NCBI GenBank assembly: GCA_963999645.1
Contig: CAXEUY010000006.1
Coordinates: 44,490 to 108,489, forward strand
Reading direction: 5' to 3'
Origin: MedAcidi-G1 sp002294285
GTDB taxonomy: Bacteria; Actinomycetota; Acidimicrobiia; Acidimicrobiales; MedAcidi-G1
DNA: 64,000 nt
Shown: one piece after another, positions 50,901 to 60,199 of the stretch
Position numbering within the stretch: position 1 is the first letter of the stretch
How the letters are laid out: every line of letters starts with the position of its first letter
Position numbers and translations under genes: made by a program
Notes under the pieces: model-generated
What the model saw: only the letters and a program-made list of their open reading frames with translations
Told to the model about the DNA's origin: nothing
Database searches by the model: none

Positions 50901-51884
50901 ATGGAACAAGAAGAACGTTGGAAAGAACAAGAAGTCAACTATGCGGGTGTAGTTGGTAAGAACGTAGAAATAGTAAGTCGAAATCCGAAGAATTATTTTC
51001 AAGCAATTTCAGATATAGAAAATTGTGAAACGGTGACAATCGATGGGAAACTCTTTATTCCTGAAACAAATAAACCTCTTCCGTTAGTAGTGGTCGTTCC
51101 TGGAAGTTTAGGAGTAGGACCTAATCATAAAGCACACACTGAGACGTTGGTTAGCGAAGGTTATGCTGTTTTTCTCCTCGATCCATTTGGGGCCAGATCT
51201 ATAGAGTCGACTGTTGAAAACCAGACACAATATAGTTTTGCTGCATCTGCGTATGACCTTTTAGTTACTTATCAAACATTGTCTCAGCATCCTCTAATAG
51301 ATGCGGAAAGAATTGCGGCCCAAGGACACAGTCGAGGTGGATCAGCGGTCTTGATGGCTTCAATGCGAAATTTTGCTGATCCGATTATCGGTTCAGAAAG
51401 TGGTTTTGCTGCTATTTATTCGGTTTATCCGTGGTGTGGTCATCAATTTAAAAATTCTCAAACCGGTGACACGCAAGTTCGAGTAATTGTAGGAGAAATA
51501 GATAACTGGGTGTCAATAAAACAAATAGAAACTCAAATACAAGCCATTAATGTGAATCATGGAAAAGCGACTGTGCGCATAGTCGATGGGGCGCATCATA
51601 GTTTTGACCGATATGAACCCGTGCATCACATGTCAGAAGCTCGTGTAGCTCCCGAAGCACCCATTTTATTTTTAGAAGATAGTGGAGCGATGATTGATCC
51701 GGAAACAAAACAGCCGAATGCAGATTTAGTTGATTACGACATTTTCGTACACGCGATGAAACAGGGTTATGGCCGTTTAGGAGCTGATATAGGTGGAATA
51801 GGTGATCAGCCTGAAATATTCAAGAAAGATATGCTCGGGTTTTATTCCCAATGTTTAAATCTGAAAGAGGCGCAAAGTGAATGA
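50901..51884 (+). CDS. dienelactone hydrolase-like alpha/beta hydrolase
   Basis: A 327-residue alpha/beta hydrolase without signal peptide. The nucleophile elbow is GHSRGGSAVLMAS, with the oxyanion-side motif VVVPGSLGVGPNHKAHTE and a catalytic His in DGAHHSFDRYEP. Dienelactone hydrolases are the closest recognisable group; the substrate is unknown. Start ATG at 50901 with GGAG 6 bases upstream. Its stop lies inside the start of the next gene (8-bp overlap), so the two are coupled. Confidence 0.82.
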   Translation: MEQEERWKEQEVNYAGVVGKNVEIVSRNPKNYFQAISDIENCETVTIDGKLFIPETNKPLPLVVVVPGSLGVGPNHKAHTETLVSEGYAVFLLDPFGARSIESTVENQTQYSFAASAYDLLVTYQTLSQHPLIDAERIAAQGHSRGGSAVLMASMRNFADPIIGSESGFAAIYSVYPWCGHQFKNSQTGDTQVRVIVGEIDNWVSIKQIETQIQAINVNHGKATVRIVDGAHHSFDRYEPVHHMSEARVAPEAPILFLEDSGAMIDPETKQPNADLVDYDIFVHAMKQGYGRLGADIGGIGDQPEIFKKDMLGFYSQCLNLKEAQSE

Positions 51885-52680
51885 CGGGATAGCCGGTCTT
51901 TCAATGTACGACTGGCCTGAAGTCCAAAAACACAATGATATTTTTTGGGAGATGATTGTCGAAAATTTGAATAAACAAAGCGTTACAGCACCACAACATT
52001 TGACGCGTGTAAAAGATCATTATGAAATCTGGTTATCAACTGATCTGCTAATTGGGCAAACTTGTGGACTAAACGCTGTTCGTGAACTGCAAGGACGAGT
52101 TGAAGTTTTAGGCGCTCTTGATTATGGAGTAGAAGGCTGTGAACCTGGACAATACCGGTCGGTCATAGTGTGTAGAGAAGAGGATGAAGGCCGGTTAGTT
52201 GAAGATTTTTTTAACAAGATCGCCGCGATAAACAGCGACGATTCGTATTCGGGTTACGGGGCGTTACTCGCAACTGTGAATCCGTTTGTTGAACAAGGAA
52301 AGTTTTTCGAAAAAACTGAAGTTTGTGGTTCACATCGTCAATCCATGAAAGCGATTGCGAACAATAAAGCAGATATCGCAGCGATAGATGAAGTTGTGTG
52401 GAATCTTGGGATTGATTACGAACCTGCAGTTGAGGCTTTAAGAGTAATAGGAAAAACGCAACCGATGCCAGCACCACCACTTATAACAAACTGGTCTAAT
52501 AATTCATTAAGAAATGTTTTAAACGAGGCCATTGAAGAAGCCATTTCTTTGCTGGATGAAACAACTAAATCAGCATTACAACTTTATGGATACAAACCTA
52601 TGAACTCTGATGACTATGAACCCATCTCAAGACAATTAAATGAAATAAAAAATCCACAAACAATTTTTGGGATTAATTAA
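51877..52680 (+). CDS. PhnD/SsuA-type substrate-binding-fold protein without signal peptide
   Basis: A 267-residue protein with periplasmic-binding-protein type 2 features: TCGLNAVRELQGRVEVLGALDYG, YRSVIVCREED, SYSGYGALLATVNP and then NKADIAAIDEVVWN, as in PhnD-type proteins. There is no signal peptide or lipobox, so it is probably cytoplasmic, or the family member is used as an enzyme or sensor. It is coupled to the alpha/beta hydrolase gene (8-bp overlap). No permease or ATPase gene follows. GTG start at 51877; an ATG at 51904 is an alternative. Confidence 0.75.
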   Translation: MNDGIAGLSMYDWPEVQKHNDIFWEMIVENLNKQSVTAPQHLTRVKDHYEIWLSTDLLIGQTCGLNAVRELQGRVEVLGALDYGVEGCEPGQYRSVIVCREEDEGRLVEDFFNKIAAINSDDSYSGYGALLATVNPFVEQGKFFEKTEVCGSHRQSMKAIANNKADIAAIDEVVWNLGIDYEPAVEALRVIGKTQPMPAPPLITNWSNNSLRNVLNEAIEEAISLLDETTKSALQLYGYKPMNSDDYEPISRQLNEIKNPQTIFGIN

Positions 52681-52735
52681 TCGAAAATCTTGTTATTTTT
52701 CAGATTTTGTCATTTATAAATTTTTAAGAGAGTTG

Positions 52736-52809
<74 letters not shown>

Positions 52810-52871
52810 TTTTGCAGGAGTTTACGGTCAACAGCAGTTTTCCGTTCACTTCCACGGTCTTAAATTTTTTG

Positions 52872-52962
52872 CGGAGAGGGTGGGATTTGAACCCACGAAG
52901 AGCTTTTAAGCCCTTACTCCCTTAGCAGGGGAGCGCTTTCGACCTGACTCAGCCACCTCTCC
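52872..52962 (-). tRNA. tRNA-Ser (GCT)
   Basis: A 91-nt tRNA with a long variable arm typical of tRNA-Ser. Acceptor GGAGAGG pairs with CCTCTCC, the anticodon loop CTGCTAA gives GCT, and the T-arm is GTTCAAATC. CCA is not encoded. Confidence 0.95.
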
Positions 52963-53022
52963 TAACAATCTGATGCTATCGGGTGAGAGAGAGGCAGAGA
53001 AAGTAACGGTAGGATCATTTGT

Positions 53023-53110
53023 GGAGGGTTGGCAGAGCGGACGATTGCGATGGTCTTGAAAACCATTGATCCTCACGGATCCGCGGGTTCAAATCCCGCA
53101 CCCTCCGCCA
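53023..53110 (+). tRNA. tRNA-Ser (TGA), CCA encoded
   Basis: Acceptor GGAGGGT pairs with ACCCTCC, the anticodon loop CTTGAAA gives TGA, and a long variable arm precedes GTTCAAATC. The discriminator G is followed by an encoded CCA (53108-53110), unlike the other tRNAs in the window. Confidence 0.96.
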
Positions 53111-53123
53111 CAAAAATTAAAAA

Positions 53124-54053
53124 TTATTTCCCGATGCGACCACGCAGCTCATCAAGCCAAGAGTCAGCTTTTTTAGAATCTACTGATGCTTTGTCTTTAA
53201 CTGTTTTGTTTTCGCCAGCAGCAGGATAAGAACCCAAGAATTTGACTGAACCATTTTTCATATGCAAATTCTTTAAACAATCGGCGACAACTTCATCAGA
53301 AATATGACCTTCAAGATCAATAAGAAAACAATAGTTTCCCAAACCTTGCTTAGTGGGTCGTGATTCTAAACGGGTCAAATTCAAAGAACGAGCAGCAAAT
53401 TCTTGAAGGATCCCCAACAAACTTCCCGGTCGATCAGAATCTTGAAAAACAACGATTGATGTTTTGTCATGACCAGTAGGATTTGGGACTCCATCAGAAG
53501 CAACAAGAACAAAACGTGTTTCATTATCTGAATGATCTTGAATACCGCTAACCAACATTTCTAACCCGTACGCGTCAGCAGCACGTGCGGTTCCTATAGA
53601 AGCAAAACCTTTTTGCGGTTTTTCCGAAATATGTCTAGCCGCATCAGCAGTTGAATTAGCTGCTTCAGTTGAAGCGTTGGGCAAATTATCAGACAGCCAA
53701 TTTCGGCATTGAGCGATCGCATGCGGAAAAGACAAAACGTTTGTAATTTCATCCAAATTGGTGCCAGGCGAAACAAGTAGATTCAATTCAATACTTTCAA
53801 CAACTTCACGCTGTATCAGTAAGTCCGCATCAAAAGTCAAGGTGTCTTGAGTTATGTTCACGCTACCTTCGATTGAATTTTCAATCGCCACGAAACCGAG
53901 ATCAGCTTCGCTGTCAGAAACCTGCTTTAAAACTTCAGGAATGGAAGCAACGCTAACAAGGTCAAGTTCTTTCAAATCAGTTTGATTTAACAGAGCGTGT
54001 TCTGTAAATGTTCCAGAAGGACCCAGATAAGCGAGACGTTTATTTTCACCCAC
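53124..54053 (-). CDS. pheA: prephenate dehydratase
   Basis: Converts prephenate to phenylpyruvate in phenylalanine synthesis. From the GTG at 54053 it has 309 residues. RLAYLGPSGTFTEHAL begins the catalytic domain, and later GFVAIENSIEGSVN and NETRFVLVAS follow. A C-terminal ACT domain with TSIVVFQDSDRPGSLLGIL and LTRLESRPT regulates by phenylalanine in this family. A TTG at 54077 would add 8 residues; neither start has a strong ribosome-binding site. Monofunctional: no chorismate mutase domain. Confidence 0.92.
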   Translation of the reverse strand: MGENKRLAYLGPSGTFTEHALLNQTDLKELDLVSVASIPEVLKQVSDSEADLGFVAIENSIEGSVNITQDTLTFDADLLIQREVVESIELNLLVSPGTNLDEITNVLSFPHAIAQCRNWLSDNLPNASTEAANSTADAARHISEKPQKGFASIGTARAADAYGLEMLVSGIQDHSDNETRFVLVASDGVPNPTGHDKTSIVVFQDSDRPGSLLGILQEFAARSLNLTRLESRPTKQGLGNYCFLIDLEGHISDEVVADCLKNLHMKNGSVKFLGSYPAAGENKTVKDKASVDSKKADSWLDELRGRIGK

Positions 54054-54161
54054 ATAACAAGGATAGTGAAGTATCAAGCAATGGATCGAACAAATTAAAC
54101 AAGAGATTCCAAGGTTTTAAAAAAATGATTTATTGTAAAAAAATTTCCGTACCCTGTATTT

Positions 54162-54884
54162 GTGAACCCAGACACAGATCGCCTTTATTTCAAACAACTC
54201 TTATCCGGAAGAGATTTTGGAAACACCGACAATTTAGCTAAACAGATGGTCAATTTTGTATATCTAATAGGAGACAAAGAAACGGGCGAAGCGGTAATAG
54301 TTGACCCTGCTTATGACATAAAAGCATTATTAGACATACTTGAAGAAGACGACATGCAATGCAATGGAGTTTTAGCCACGCATTATCACCCCGATCATGT
54401 TGGCGGTTCAATGATGGGATACAACATCGTAGGAGTTAAAGAATTGTTAGAACAGGTTTCAGTCCCAATACATGCTCAAAAGGAAGAAGCTGAATTTATA
54501 ACTAAAGTTACCGGTCTTGCAAGCGGAGATGTATTGGAACACTCAAGCGGTGACATAATTGACGTTGGTGAAATAAAAATAGAACTAATACATACTCCGG
54601 GGCACACACCCGGAAGCCAATGTTTTTTAGTGGAGAACCGCCTAGTGGCAGGTGACACTCTATTTTTGGAAGGTTGTGGACGAACAGATTTACCGGGTGG
54701 AGATCCTGCCGCTTTGTACCATAGTTTGCATCACCGGTTATCTAAAGTTCCCGATGAAGCAATCCTTTTTCCAGGCCATTTATATTCACCTGAACCAATG
54801 GCACCAATGGGACACACAAGACAACACAACTATGTTTTTCTGCCACGTTCAGAAGAACAGTGGTTAACGATGTTTGCTGGCTAA
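54162..54884 (+). CDS. metallo-beta-lactamase-fold hydrolase
   Basis: A 240-residue MBL-superfamily protein. The metal-binding motif is THYHPDHVGG, followed by HTPGHTPGSQCF, GDTLFLEGCGR and a final LFPGHLYS histidine. Glyoxalase II and persulfide dioxygenase-like enzymes share this plan; the actual substrate is not shown. GTG start. The next gene, an AcuI-like reductase, begins 27 bp later. Confidence 0.88.
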   Translation: MNPDTDRLYFKQLLSGRDFGNTDNLAKQMVNFVYLIGDKETGEAVIVDPAYDIKALLDILEEDDMQCNGVLATHYHPDHVGGSMMGYNIVGVKELLEQVSVPIHAQKEEAEFITKVTGLASGDVLEHSSGDIIDVGEIKIELIHTPGHTPGSQCFLVENRLVAGDTLFLEGCGRTDLPGGDPAALYHSLHHRLSKVPDEAILFPGHLYSPEPMAPMGHTRQHNYVFLPRSEEQWLTMFAG

Positions 54885-54911
54885 TATAAGAAATTCAAAA
54901 CGGAGGATCCA

Positions 54912-55901
54912 ATGTTTAAAGCTTTACTTGCTGAAAAAAATGAAGATGGAGAAATAAGTGTAGGAATACAAGAACTTAATGATGGAGATTTACCAGAAGG
55001 TGAAATACTCATCGACGTAGAGTTTTCAACAATCAACTACAAAGACGGCTTAGCGATCACAAACAAGTTGCCCGTAATAAGATCATGGCCCATGGTGCCA
55101 GGAATTGATTTAGCGGGAACTGTTTCAGAATCTGAACGCGAGGATATACCTGTAGGAAGCTCTGTTGTGGTTAACGGTTGGGGAATAGGCGAAGATCATT
55201 GGGGTGGCTTCAGTCAGAAAGCAAGAGTAAATGGCGATTGGACAGTACCTGTGCCAGAAATTTTTACCTCAAAACAGACAATGGCAATAGGAACAGCTGG
55301 TTATACAGCAATGCTTTGTGTAATTGCATTAGAAGAAAATGGTGTGCTCCCAGATTTTGGACCGATTCTGGTTACTGGTGCGGCAGGTGGAGTTGGAAGT
55401 GTTGCGATAAGCATTCTTGCAAAACTTGGTTACGAGGTGCATGCTTCAACCGGGAGGTCAGAAGAAGCGTCTTATTTAAAGAATCTCGGTGCGGCAGAAA
55501 TTATAGATCGCGCAGAATTATCAGAACCTTCGAAAAGACCCCTTGTTAAAGCTCAGTGGGCTGGAGCAGTCGATACTGTTGGCAGTCATACCCTTGCTAA
55601 CGTTTTAGCGGCAGTTGTTGATGAGGGCTGTGTAGCCGCATGTGGAAATGCGCAGGGAATGGATTTACCAGCAAGTGTTGCCCCATTTATTTTAAGAGGC
55701 GTAACACTGCGCGGCGTACACTCAGTTTATGTTCCTAGAGAAAAAAGAATTACAGCTTGGGAACGTCTGGGAAAAGATTTGACAACAGAACATTTAGATG
55801 GAATGACTGAAACAGTTAGCCTTGATTCGGTAATCGATGCAGCAAATGAGATCACCGAAGGGCAAATCAGAGGCCGAACTGTTGTTGATTTAAATTCTTA
55901 A
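54912..55901 (+). CDS. acuI: acryloyl-CoA reductase / YhdH-type quinone oxidoreductase
   Basis: NADPH-dependent medium-chain reductase of the AcuI/YhdH group (329 residues). The N-terminal EFSTINYKDGLAI and PMVPGIDLAGTV, the NADP loop TGAAGGVGSVAI, and the late region ILRGVTLRGVHSVYVP are characteristic. In marine bacteria AcuI detoxifies acryloyl-CoA formed from DMSP; family membership is firm, this exact role is inferred. ATG with GGAGG a few bases upstream. tRNA-Leu on the other strand follows. Confidence 0.85.
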   Translation: MFKALLAEKNEDGEISVGIQELNDGDLPEGEILIDVEFSTINYKDGLAITNKLPVIRSWPMVPGIDLAGTVSESEREDIPVGSSVVVNGWGIGEDHWGGFSQKARVNGDWTVPVPEIFTSKQTMAIGTAGYTAMLCVIALEENGVLPDFGPILVTGAAGGVGSVAISILAKLGYEVHASTGRSEEASYLKNLGAAEIIDRAELSEPSKRPLVKAQWAGAVDTVGSHTLANVLAAVVDEGCVAACGNAQGMDLPASVAPFILRGVTLRGVHSVYVPREKRITAWERLGKDLTTEHLDGMTETVSLDSVIDAANEITEGQIRGRTVVDLNS

Positions 55902-55908
55902 TATTTTG

Positions 55909-55992
55909 TGCGCGAGGGGGGATTTGAACCCCCACATCCTTTCGGACACAGGAACCTGAATCCTGCGCGTCTGCCAGTTCCGCCACTCGCGC
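55909..55992 (-). tRNA. tRNA-Leu (CAG)
   Basis: An 84-nt tRNA with long variable arm. Acceptor GCGCGAG pairs with CTCGCGC, the anticodon loop TTCAGGT gives CAG, and GTTCAAATC lies in the T-arm. Discriminator A; CCA is not encoded. Confidence 0.96.
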
Positions 55993-56103
55993 TTGAATAC
56001 TTAGACACTTAATTTTATCTCTAATAGATCATTAATTTATGTGACCAAATCTTTATCTTTATCCCAACTACTATTTTGGTGAAGCAGTTAAAAGATTTTT
56101 CAA

Positions 56104-57249
56104 ATGATTACAAAAAAAATAAGAGATTCTTATATAAGAGCAGCAGGAGCAACTCATGTGGGGCTAGTGCGTCAAAGCAATCAAGATAATTTTGCTTTTC
56201 GAGAAGGTACTTTTGTTTTAGCTGATGGCATGGGTGGGCATCAGGGAGGAGAAGTCGCTTCTCTTGAAGCAACTTCGACAATTCTTGAAAGTGGGAAAAT
56301 AAATTCAGTTGCCGACATGGTTAAATCGGTTTCTAAAGCGAATCAGGCAATTTTAAAAAGGGCAAAAAAAGAAGACAATCTTTCAGGAATGGGAACAACG
56401 GTTTGTGTTTTATCTGAAATCGTTGGGACTACGGGAAAAAAGAGAATTGGTATTGCAAATGTGGGAGATAGCCGTATTTATCGTCTGGGTAAATCTGAAT
56501 TGACCCAAATAACACAAGATCACAGTTTGGTTGGTGATTTAGTTAGAACGGGAGAGCTAACACAAGAGGAAGCAGCCCGTCACCCACAACGTAATATTTT
56601 GACTAGAGCTTTAGGAATTGAACAGGATCTTGTTATTGATACGTGGGAATTGAATCCAGTAGCGGGAGACAAATATTTACTTTGTAGTGATGGTTTGTTC
56701 AATGAAATAGATGATGAAAAAATTGCTCAAATTCTGATGGAAGATGCAGAGTTAGAAAAGATTGCTCAAAATCTAATTGATCATGCTTTAGAAGCAGGTG
56801 GGCATGACAACATAACTGCTTTAGTTCTGTGTGTTGAAGATCAAGAAAGTTTTGAACCTGAAGACTGGATTTTAAGTGAAATGAATCAGCACACCGTCTT
56901 TAAATCTAGACTTAATTCAGCAGTTGATTCTGAGATAAAAAATTTTGACTGGAAACCTGTTGTAATATGTATGTCTGTTTTACTTCTAATAGTTTCTGTA
57001 TTCACTGCCATAGGTTTATATGCACGAAGCGGTTGGTTTATAGGGGAATTTAATGGTGGTGTAGCAATTTTTAAGGGAAAATCCCAAGGTGTTCTTTGGT
57101 TTGACCCCACAATTGAGAGAAAAACTCAAATTTCGATTCTGGATTTATCTGAAGAGACTAGAAAAATTGTGATTGATTCAATAGCAATGGAATCTTTAGA
57201 AGAAGCAGAGTTTTTTGTAAACAATATAAAAAATAAGACTGAAAAGTAA
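56104..57249 (+). CDS. pstP: PP2C-type Ser/Thr protein phosphatase with membrane anchor
   Basis: Dephosphorylates PknB-type kinases and their targets. Of 381 residues, the PP2C domain is about 14-255: GLVRQSNQDNFAF, LADGMGGHQGGEVAS, GNVGDSR-like IANVGDSRIYR, LLCSDGLFNEIDD and GGHDNITALVL. One membrane helix (about 283-305) precedes an extracytoplasmic C-terminal part of about 75 residues. The next gene is the PASTA kinase, 49 bp downstream, the usual actinobacterial pairing. FHA, rodA and pbpA genes normally between or beside them are absent. Confidence 0.92.
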   Translation: MITKKIRDSYIRAAGATHVGLVRQSNQDNFAFREGTFVLADGMGGHQGGEVASLEATSTILESGKINSVADMVKSVSKANQAILKRAKKEDNLSGMGTTVCVLSEIVGTTGKKRIGIANVGDSRIYRLGKSELTQITQDHSLVGDLVRTGELTQEEAARHPQRNILTRALGIEQDLVIDTWELNPVAGDKYLLCSDGLFNEIDDEKIAQILMEDAELEKIAQNLIDHALEAGGHDNITALVLCVEDQESFEPEDWILSEMNQHTVFKSRLNSAVDSEIKNFDWKPVVICMSVLLLIVSVFTAIGLYARSGWFIGEFNGGVAIFKGKSQGVLWFDPTIERKTQISILDLSEETRKIVIDSIAMESLEEAEFFVNNIKNKTEK

Positions 57250-57298
57250 ATCCATTGATACATATACAACCCCGAATTGATAAGTAGAATTATTTTCC

Positions 57299-59212
57299 GT
57301 GGCTACTCAAGAACCAACGGTTTTTAATGACCGTTATGAACTTCATCGACAAATCGCCAGAGGTGGTATGGCAGATGTTTATCTTGCGCGTGATTTATTA
57401 CTTGACAGGCCTGTTGCAGTTAAAGTTCTCTTCGATCAGTTTTCAAAAGATCAGCAGTTTGTTGAGAGGTTTCGTAGAGAAGCCCAAAGAGCAGCTAATT
57501 TAAACCATCCCAACATCGTTAGTGTTTTTGACTGGGGAGAGGAAAGAGGCACATATTTCATCGTGATGGAATATGTAGAAGGCCGAAGTTTGGCTGAAAT
57601 GATCAGAACCGAAGGATCTATACATCCAGACAAAGTTGCTGAAATTTCATCTGAGGTTGCGGCTGCGCTTAGTTTTGCCCATAGAAACGGAATTGTGCAT
57701 CGGGATGTCAAGCCTGGAAATGTGCTTGTATCACCGAACGGGCATGTAAAGGTAGCAGATTTTGGAATTGCTAGAGCATTAGCAAATGTCCAAAGTGAAT
57801 TAACCCAAGCTGGAACGGTAATGGGGACAGCTACTTATATCTCACCCGAACAGGCACAGGGAATGGAAATTGATCCAAGAAGCGATCTTTATTCTTTAGG
57901 GGTGATGATTTATGAAATGCTTTCAGGTCGTCCTCCATTTACAGGTGAGACACCCGTTGCAGTCGCTTATCAACATGTGCAAGACAGCCCTGTTTCTCCA
58001 AGAGCAATGGGTGTGTCGGTTGCTGAGTCTCTTGAAGCTGTGACAATGAAATTACTGGCTAAAAATCCTGTAAACCGATATCCCACTGCAGAAGATTTGA
58101 GAAACGATTTGCGACGATATCAACAAGGAGCGCATGATTTAAAACCAAGTAGCCCTGTTGGGGCAACAGGAAGAAAATTACAGCATCCAGTTTCTGTTTC
58201 TAAATCACCAAAGCAGGAGAGAGTTAGACGGGACGATGGATTTAGAAGAACCGCTTTGTTTACAGTGTTTATGGGAATCCTTTTGGTTGTTTTTGGATAT
58301 CTAGTGGTTCAATTTCTTGACACCATTGGAGTGGAAGACGATGGAGATACTTCAATTGAATTGAGCATGTCAGAAGTCCCTAATTTGATAGGAACTCCAA
58401 TCGAGCAAGCAAGAGAAATCCTCAGTGAAGCAAAACTAAGTGTCCAAATGGATTATCAGACAAATATTGACTATCCGGAAAATACGGTTTTTGATCAAGA
58501 TCCAACAGCGGGCGCCAAACTTGAACAAGCTGAGACTGTGCGATTATGGGTCAGCAAAGGAACTGGACCAATGACTCTTATAAAGGTTATTGGTGATTCA
58601 GTTAGCGAAGCGGTTCGAGATTTAGAAGCCATGGGACTAAGAGTTGACACAGTAGAATTTGAGGATCCGGTCCAACCAGCGGGTCAGGTTATTGATCAAA
58701 ATCCAGTAGCAGGGTCCGAAATAACACCCGGAACGCGAGTTATCTTATTTGTGTCAAAAGGTCCTGCTGTTGAGCAAATACCCGATTTAGAAAACCGACC
58801 TTTTCTTGCAGCAATGAACATAATTTCACAACTTGGATGGTTGGCTTCGACTTCAGAAGAAGCTAGTGAAACTATTCCCGCTGGGTTGGTCATACGAACT
58901 GAACCTCCAGCGCAAAGCAAGTTATCGCCAGGAAGTAGAGTAGAAATTGTAATTTCATCAGGTTTGCCGATGATTTTAGTTCCTTCGGTCACAAGCCTTC
59001 TCGAAGATTCTGCACTTCAAACCCTTGAAGGAGAAGGCTTTCAAGTCAATTTGATTGAGGAATTATTACCCGAAGGATCAGTAAATGATGGAAGAGTAAT
59101 CAGCCAAAGCCCTGAGCCAGAACTTGAAGTTGAATTGGGAACAATAGTCACGATTGTAATTGGAAGATCAGAATTAACTCAACCGGATTCAGCTATAGAT
59201 CAGACTCAGTGA
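57299..59212 (+). CDS. pknB: Ser/Thr protein kinase with four PASTA domains
   Basis: Membrane sensor kinase for peptidoglycan growth and division (637 residues). The kinase domain (about 10-275) has the Gly-rich IARGGMADVYLA, catalytic HRDVKPGNVLV and DFGIARA. A membrane helix lies at about 319-342. Four PASTA repeats follow from about residue 357 (VPNLIGTPIEQA ... VWVSKG-like LWVSKG; the last ends VTIVIGR). These bind lipid II or muropeptides in homologs. GTG start. It follows the PP2C gene and overlaps convergent trpG by 7 bp. Confidence 0.95.
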   Translation: MATQEPTVFNDRYELHRQIARGGMADVYLARDLLLDRPVAVKVLFDQFSKDQQFVERFRREAQRAANLNHPNIVSVFDWGEERGTYFIVMEYVEGRSLAEMIRTEGSIHPDKVAEISSEVAAALSFAHRNGIVHRDVKPGNVLVSPNGHVKVADFGIARALANVQSELTQAGTVMGTATYISPEQAQGMEIDPRSDLYSLGVMIYEMLSGRPPFTGETPVAVAYQHVQDSPVSPRAMGVSVAESLEAVTMKLLAKNPVNRYPTAEDLRNDLRRYQQGAHDLKPSSPVGATGRKLQHPVSVSKSPKQERVRRDDGFRRTALFTVFMGILLVVFGYLVVQFLDTIGVEDDGDTSIELSMSEVPNLIGTPIEQAREILSEAKLSVQMDYQTNIDYPENTVFDQDPTAGAKLEQAETVRLWVSKGTGPMTLIKVIGDSVSEAVRDLEAMGLRVDTVEFEDPVQPAGQVIDQNPVAGSEITPGTRVILFVSKGPAVEQIPDLENRPFLAAMNIISQLGWLASTSEEASETIPAGLVIRTEPPAQSKLSPGSRVEIVISSGLPMILVPSVTSLLEDSALQTLEGEGFQVNLIEELLPEGSVNDGRVISQSPEPELEVELGTIVTIVIGRSELTQPDSAIDQTQ

Positions 59213-59793
59213 TTTTTGTTGATGCATGATAAGAAATTTTCAATCAATTTATGCCCATGGGAAGTCAGTATCGATTCTGGGTGAAATTGCAGGCCATAGA
59301 TTTCGAATTCTTTGTGTTTTAGACCCATAATCAAACCATCATCTGTTGTTGCAGTTATCTCCAAGTCTTCTGGAAAAGATTTTGGATCAACCATCAAAGA
59401 GTGATAACGAGTTGCTTCAAACGGAGAGTCAATATTTTGGAAAACCCCAGTTTTATTATGCGAAATCATTGAAGTTTTTCCATGCATAATTTGAGGTGCA
59501 TGAATTGTTTTACCGCCCCATGCCTCCCCAATACATTGATGACCAAGACAAATTCCCAGAATAGGAATTTTTCCAGCAGCCCATTTTATGAGCTCGATAG
59601 AGATCCCTGCTTGCTCAGGATTACCCGGACCAGGACTAATTAAAAGAGAATCTGGTGCGATTTTTTCTGCCTCTTCAATTGTTATCGCATCATTACGTTT
59701 TACTATAGGTTCGGCTTTTAGCTCGCCAAGATATTGAACGAGGTTGTAGACAAAGGAGTCATAATTATCAATAACAAGCACTTTAAAACTCAT
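59206..59793 (-). CDS. trpG: anthranilate/aminodeoxychorismate synthase glutaminase subunit
   Basis: Class I glutamine amidotransferase that supplies ammonia for anthranilate or p-aminobenzoate synthesis (195 residues). The start VLVIDNYDSFVYNLVQYLG, nucleophile-Cys motif GICLGHQCIGEAWGG, and LQFHPESILT with the His-Glu pair are typical. TrpG and PabA cannot be separated by eye. The ATG at 59793 is preferred over a TTG three codons earlier. The position beside pknB and crgA matches mycobacteria. Confidence 0.92.
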   Translation of the reverse strand: MSFKVLVIDNYDSFVYNLVQYLGELKAEPIVKRNDAITIEEAEKIAPDSLLISPGPGNPEQAGISIELIKWAAGKIPILGICLGHQCIGEAWGGKTIHAPQIMHGKTSMISHNKTGVFQNIDSPFEATRYHSLMVDPKSFPEDLEITATTDDGLIMGLKHKEFEIYGLQFHPESILTSHGHKLIENFLSCINKNH

Positions 59794-59854
59794 AATCTTC
59801 AACCTAACCGATTAAAAACGATGCGAATGCAGATTTACTGTCTATCATCACACC

Positions 59855-60118
59855 ATGAGTAGTCCACAGAAAAAACGTATAGAGGGTGGTCGTGTAACCC
59901 CGAGGGGCACATCAGATGTTCCCCGTAAACCATCTTCAAATTCGCAAGAATCCCCAAAATGGGTTCCAATTTTGATGTTTAGTCTCCTAGCAGCTGGAGT
60001 GTTGATAATTTTCTTTAATTATGTTGGTTGGTTGCCGGGTGGTACTAGTAATTCATTTTTGTTGTTGGGCCTTGGCTCAATATTAGGCGGAATCATTACA
60101 GCAACTCAATATCACTAA
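59855..60118 (+). CDS. crgA: cell division protein CrgA
   Basis: Small septal-site protein that helps place FtsZ and PBPs in Actinobacteria (87 residues). Two membrane helices (about 35-56 and 67-83) with WVPILMFSLLAAGVLIIFFNYVGWLPGG and the closing LLGLGSILGGIITATQYH match the family. The basic N-terminus carries GRVTPRGT, nearly identical to GRVTPSGT in the YidC tail of this genome. It diverges from trpG. Confidence 0.93.
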   Translation: MSSPQKKRIEGGRVTPRGTSDVPRKPSSNSQESPKWVPILMFSLLAAGVLIIFFNYVGWLPGGTSNSFLLLGLGSILGGIITATQYH

Positions 60119-60199
60119 GTTCCTTTATATTTAGCTGTTTTTTGTAATTACATTTATGTTATTAACTCACAGGTTTGTACACATCCTGTGGAAAACTTT

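Noticed and set aside
53029..53229. Short open frame on the plus strand
   Set aside because: Its first part is tRNA-Ser (TGA) and the rest is antisense to pheA.
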